Translations under genes and position numbers: made by a program
DNA from: Halioglobus sp.
GTDB taxonomy: Bacteria; Pseudomonadota; Gammaproteobacteria; Pseudomonadales; Halieaceae
Length of the DNA stretch: 64,000 nucleotides
Direction: 5' to 3'
Assembly: GCA_029246385.1 (NCBI GenBank)
Contig: JAQWNG010000015.1
Coordinates: forward strand, 62,001-126,000
The notes under the pieces: model-generated
What the model was told of the DNA's origin: nothing
Seen by the model: only the letters and a program-made list of their open reading frames with translations
Databases searched by the model: none
Shown: positions 60,081 to 64,000 of the stretch, in pieces
How the letters are laid out: every line of letters begins with the position of its first letter
How positions within the stretch are numbered: the first letter of the stretch is position 1

Positions 60081-60842
60081 TTAAACCGCAATATCTAGAC
60101 GACTAACGCCATCCCACACCAGCTTTGCACCGACCAGTATGAGGCAGAAGCTTACTATCGAATAGTAAAACGTCGGTGTCGAACGCTTAACCAAATAATA
60201 TCCAAGTTTCACGCCAAGTGGCGCAAGAGGGACCAACACCAGCGAATACAACATATTTTCGTGCGTGAACTCCCCAAGTGCATAATAGGGCACAAGTTTT
60301 ACAACATTGACCACCGCAAAGAAAATACCTGCGGTGCCTGCGAACAATACTGGCGACAACTGCTTGGGCATGAGGTACATCGTAAATGGCGGACCGCCCG
60401 CGTGGATGCTAAAACTGGTGAATCCCGCAAGGACACCAAACACTCCTCCACTGACGGCGTTGTGTCTTTCGCCAGAGAATGATTTTAGCCCCATTAGACT
60501 TTGCAGGCCGAATACGAGTGCCAGAACACCAATTAAAATACGCATGTAGTGCTCATTCATGGCTTCTGCAGAGAGATAACCCATGACGACACCCAGTATC
60601 GCTGCTGGCAATAACAGAAATAGCGCTCGGCGATCGAATACACCCCAATAAGCTTTTACGACTAACAGATCCATGACCACCAGAATTGGCAACAGGATCG
60701 CTGCGGCCTGAGTGGGCGGCATCACCAATGCCATCATCGGCACTGAAATAATGGCGAGAGCACCACCAAATCCACCCTTAGTAACCCCGTAAAGCAACAC
60801 CGCTGGCACACAAGCGAGGTAAAAGGCTGGATCACTCAACAT
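60081..60842 (-). CDS. TauE/SafE family sulfite exporter-like membrane protein
   Basis: YGVTKGGFGGALAIISVPMMALVMPPTQAAAILLPILVVMDLL, GFTSFSIHAGGPPFTMYLMP. Confidence 0.9.
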   Translation of the reverse strand: MLSDPAFYLACVPAVLLYGVTKGGFGGALAIISVPMMALVMPPTQAAAILLPILVVMDLLVVKAYWGVFDRRALFLLLPAAILGVVMGYLSAEAMNEHYMRILIGVLALVFGLQSLMGLKSFSGERHNAVSGGVFGVLAGFTSFSIHAGGPPFTMYLMPKQLSPVLFAGTAGIFFAVVNVVKLVPYYALGEFTHENMLYSLVLVPLAPLGVKLGYYLVKRSTPTFYYSIVSFCLILVGAKLVWDGVSRLDIAV

Positions 60843-60850
60843 AAAGCGTT

Positions 60851-61954
60851 TCAGTCAATGAGGGCGAACTCACTAGACAAAATCTCAATAATTTCTGCCT
60901 TGGGATTTTCCGCCAATTGCAATCTCGCGCCTGTGATTTTCTCCGCAATACCCACATAGGTTTTCGAGATTTCCATCAGCACCTCAACTGGCAGGGCATT
61001 GTCACGCGCTAACTTCTCACGCTCAACCATGCGATCCTTATTAAGCAAAATATCAGGATCTGGAAAGTGCTGCAGCAGCAGTTGCCTAAAATCTTCTTTT
61101 GAGTTTTCAACGACGCGACCATCAGCCAATGCTGCGCCGTCCCAGATTCGCGATGAATCCGGTGTTCCAACCTCATCCATATAAATCAGTTTTTGATTAC
61201 CGCTCTTATCCGCGACATAGCCGAACTCAAATTTTGTATCGACAAAGACTTGTCCCAAACGCGATAACTCAGCGCTAATCACCTCAAACCCATCCCTTAA
61301 TAGCGTCTCATAAAGCGCGATATCACTCACACTATGAAATTTGAAGGCCGAAAAATTGCTTTCAATATCGCTACGAGTGACGTTGACATCATCAACCGCG
61401 GGCACGCCTGGAATGCCAGTCAAGACTCCCTTACTAGAAGGGGTGATCAATAACTCAGGCAATTTTTGATCGCGCTGCAAGCCATCGGGAATCGTGATGC
61501 CGCAAAACTCTCGTTCGCCCTTCTCATAGGAGCGCCACATAGAACCCGTAATATATTGTCTTGCAATCGCCTCAATCATTACCGGCTTGGCCTTCTGCAC
61601 GATCCACACCAGCGGGTGAGGGATCTCCAGAATATGGCTGTCGGCTAAGCCCTGCTCCCTGAACAGCCGGAACCAATGGTTGGATATCGCATTCAGTGCA
61701 GCGCCCTTTCCTGGGACTCCTCGCATGCCACCCTCTGCATGCCATATGCAATCAAAGGCTGAAATACGATCCGATATCACCATGATGGCTAACGGGGCGT
61801 CCGGCGCAACATCGTAGCCTCGCTCGCGCACCAAACGCGCACTATCGCCAGCCGTCAGCCAGTAAACAGAGCGCACTTTCCCGCTGTGCACGGGCCCCTC
61901 CGTGCGAATAGGGAGATCATTGTTGACGGCCAATACCTTCTCGGCAAGACTCAT
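60851..61954 (-). CDS. purC: Phosphoribosylaminoimidazolesuccinocarboxamide synthase
   Basis: [11 protein letters not shown]...[59 protein letters not shown]; start chosen at MSLAEKVLA. Confidence 0.94.
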   Translation of the reverse strand: MSLAEKVLAVNNDLPIRTEGPVHSGKVRSVYWLTAGDSARLVRERGYDVAPDAPLAIMVISDRISAFDCIWHAEGGMRGVPGKGAALNAISNHWFRLFREQGLADSHILEIPHPLVWIVQKAKPVMIEAIARQYITGSMWRSYEKGEREFCGITIPDGLQRDQKLPELLITPSSKGVLTGIPGVPAVDDVNVTRSDIESNFSAFKFHSVSDIALYETLLRDGFEVISAELSRLGQVFVDTKFEFGYVADKSGNQKLIYMDEVGTPDSSRIWDGAALADGRVVENSKEDFRQLLLQHFPDPDILLNKDRMVEREKLARDNALPVEVLMEISKTYVGIAEKITGARLQLAENPKAEIIEILSSEFALID

Positions 61955-62086
61955 AGTCGTTGTCCTATATCCAGTTATCTTAGTTGGTTCAGACTGCAGG
62001 CTTGCAGACACAGCCTAAATCAGCAGAGAAGTCTAGCAAATGAAGAACCACTAGGCACCCACAAATCTAGAAGTTGGTGTATCTGC

Positions 62087-62470
62087 CTATAGATAAGCCA
62101 TAACATAGGGGATAAATATAACAAATCCGATAGTGGCTGCCCCGATAGCAGTCAACAAAACCGCACCTGCTGCCATATCTTTAGACTTCTTTACGAGGGG
62201 ATGGAACTCTGGCGACACAACGTCACACAATAATTCAAAAGCCGTATTTAGTGTCTCTACTACCCACACGGCTGTGACAGCCATAATTAAAAAACACCAC
62301 TGTGATATCGACACGTCACAAGCATACCCCGCAGCCAAAACACAAACAGTCGCTAATGCGTGCAGCCAAGCATTGTGCTGGCTGCGAATCACTTCGACAA
62401 TGCCTTCGGAAGCGTGCACGCCCGATCTCAGCCTTGCGCTAATCGAAAAACTCTCCGAGTTATTATTCAT
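62087..62470 (-). CDS. dgkA: Diacylglycerol kinase
   Basis: LRSGVHASEGIVEVIRSQHNAWLHA, WVVETLNTAFELLCDVVSPEFHPLVKKSKDMAAGAVLL (NTA.E and KD..A motifs). Confidence 0.93.
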   Translation of the reverse strand: MNNNSESFSISARLRSGVHASEGIVEVIRSQHNAWLHALATVCVLAAGYACDVSISQWCFLIMAVTAVWVVETLNTAFELLCDVVSPEFHPLVKKSKDMAAGAVLLTAIGAATIGFVIFIPYVMAYL

Positions 62471-62610
62471 ATCTATACCCCTATTCAGGCAAAAGGCGCG
62501 GTAGAACCAGAATATCGCAGTGGTTTACCTGCTTACAATGTGTAGTGGCTGCACACTATAATAGCGTGCGTGACCTTGGCTGAACATAATGACGAAAAGG
62601 AAATACTTGC

Positions 62611-63042
62611 ATGAGCAACTCTGAACTAACCCCTTATCAGATTCTGGGCGCGGACGGCATACGACATCTGGCTAATAGATTCTATGACATCATGGACACT
62701 ATACCTGAGGCTGCTGCCTTGCGTGCGATGCACGCCAGTGAACTGCAGCCTATGAAGATCAAGCTGGCAGAGTATCTCACGGGCTGGATGGGCGGCCCTC
62801 CCCTGTATGCGAATAAATATAATACGGTCTGCATGACCACACCGCACGCGCCTTACCACATCGGACCAGCCGAGCGCGACCAGTGGCTGCTATGTATGGA
62901 CAAGGCTCTGGAGCAAACAGGCGCAAGTGAAGAACTAGTAGACATGCTAAAAGTGCCCATGTTTCGCATTGCTGACGCTATACGCAACAAAGAGGGCCCC
63001 AGTAGCGCGGCCACCAATCCCAACATTATTGCCGCGGACTAA
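62611..63042 (+). CDS. Group II truncated hemoglobin-like protein
   Basis: LGADGIRHLANRFYDIMDTIP...YLTGWMGGPPLYANKY...HAPYHIGPAERDQWLLCMDKAL. Confidence 0.9.
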   Translation: MSNSELTPYQILGADGIRHLANRFYDIMDTIPEAAALRAMHASELQPMKIKLAEYLTGWMGGPPLYANKYNTVCMTTPHAPYHIGPAERDQWLLCMDKALEQTGASEELVDMLKVPMFRIADAIRNKEGPSSAATNPNIIAAD

Positions 63043-63116
63043 GATTGGCTGCCATTAATAAGCCAATGCATGAATGGCCATGATGCCCTACAAGGCTAGG
63101 CTTTCAAACCTCTACC

Positions 63117-63236
63117 TCATGTTGATTTGTGGCGCTTAGCCTTAAGTTTGTTACCTGCTATCCGAGAGTAGAAAAAAACAAACAATACTGCCCAGACGAC
63201 GCCAAAAACTAACAACATTTGCATCCCGTCACCCAT
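63117..63236 (-). CDS. 39-aa small single-TM membrane protein (sORF absent from supplied ORF track)
   Basis: Hand translation MGDGMQMLLVFGVVWAVLFVFFYSRIAGNKLKAKRHKST*; strong Shine-Dalgarno GGAGGA upstream of ATG. Confidence 0.6.
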   Translation of the reverse strand: MGDGMQMLLVFGVVWAVLFVFFYSRIAGNKLKAKRHKST

Positions 63237-63292
63237 AATCTGTCCTCCATTAGCGTCTACACCACAACTGGTTGCTTATCAGTACAATGCGT

Positions 63293-63985
63293 CTACTGCT
63301 CTTGCAACAAAATGGGCTGCACCAGTGGGTAACTAGCGCGGCCCTGCGCCCGCAACAAACCGCGGCGAATACTATTAGCCCAAGAGCGAAAAATCAGGTC
63401 AATAGCGGGATCGTCATTATCCACCTGATTGAACGCCCAAATGTCGTCGCTAGATTTCGTATCGATTGCACGCAAGATGACATTACCAGTGGCCGCGTTA
63501 ACTAGTGCAATGCTGGCGGTGATTGCGCCTCCTGGTTTCGCCCCGGCAGCAACCGCCTCGCGGGTAACATTAGGATAGATCGCAACCAATCTCGTCTGAA
63601 CGATTATCTCCGCCTGTTGTTGGCTGTCGACAATGTTAAACGCCGATTGAAAACTAAGTCCCGCGGAGAACTCCTCATGTATCGCATTTTGCAGGATTGC
63701 TTGTGCTGAGTCGGTAAACGCCCAACCTCCATCAAGAGTCGCACCGTCCGGCTTAATGACCAGAATATTAGCCAGATTCGCGGTCGCGATAAAAACATTC
63801 CGGAACATTTTTGCGCCAGGCTGCGGCAAGCTGTTCACGTAAAGCTCGTCAGCCTGGGTGTCTACACCTCGCAAAAAATCAGGGTTCCCTTGTTCTGGCG
63901 CAGTCGATGCCGTGGTGTCGAGTTGAGTACAAGCGCCGATAAACATCAATGCCACCATAAATGTAGCTAGACGTTTGTCTAACAT
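63293..63985 (-). CDS. DUF3313-like lipoprotein
   Basis: Lipobox FIGACTQ; FLRGVDTQADELYVNSLPQPGAKMFRNVFIATANLANILVIKPDGA; overall layout similar to the 34413-35093 lipoprotein. Confidence 0.65.
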   Translation of the reverse strand: MLDKRLATFMVALMFIGACTQLDTTASTAPEQGNPDFLRGVDTQADELYVNSLPQPGAKMFRNVFIATANLANILVIKPDGATLDGGWAFTDSAQAILQNAIHEEFSAGLSFQSAFNIVDSQQQAEIIVQTRLVAIYPNVTREAVAAGAKPGGAITASIALVNAATGNVILRAIDTKSSDDIWAFNQVDNDDPAIDLIFRSWANSIRRGLLRAQGRASYPLVQPILLQEQ

Positions 63986-64000
63986 AGGTCTTCCCCCTTA

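Noticed and set aside
1-64000. CRISPR arrays, tRNA/rRNA genes, integrases, transposases, classical phage-defence systems
   Set aside because: None seen; no regularly spaced repeats or recognisable RNA gene signatures. A tRNAscan/Infernal/DefenseFinder run would be needed to exclude them firmly.

Overview
The window is 64 kb of an unidentified bacterial chromosome; gene content suggests a marine-type heterotrophic gammaproteobacterium (inference only). It is densely coding, with about 60 supportable CDSs. I saw no rRNA, tRNA, CRISPR array, integrase or transposase. Conserved genes include nadK, a rhomboid protease, dinB, purC, dgkA, glpK, an Hsp70/YegD-like protein and a nuclease. Accessory metabolism falls into several blocks: (1) a minus-strand cluster of aldehyde dehydrogenase, DmdA-like GcvT-fold demethylase, O-acetylhomoserine sulfhydrylase-like enzyme, alpha/beta hydrolase and VOC protein (5.0-10.5 kb); (2) glycerol kinase, ALDH, acyl-CoA dehydrogenase, two SDRs and a HAPMO-like Baeyer-Villiger monooxygenase (10.9-18.8 kb); (3) APC permease, glutamine-synthetase-like ligase, Fe-ADH and dienelactone hydrolase (40.4-45.4 kb); (4) a KstD-like flavoprotein, cytochrome c', DUF1214-like protein, SDR and sulfotransferase block (50-56 kb). 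The most unusual DNA is at 45.4-49.2 kb: two secreted proteins I could not assign to a family, with a 9-bp tandem repeat upstream, bounded by an intact dienelactone hydrolase gene on one side and a 37-bp in-frame echo of that gene's catalytic motif on the other. Also notable are a 986-aa propeller/cytochrome c/TSP3 protein with a probable intrinsic terminator, an orphan PEP-CTERM-like protein, a 39-aa membrane sORF missing from the ORF track, and several intergenic palindromes. All family calls come from reading motifs by eye; no database search was run.
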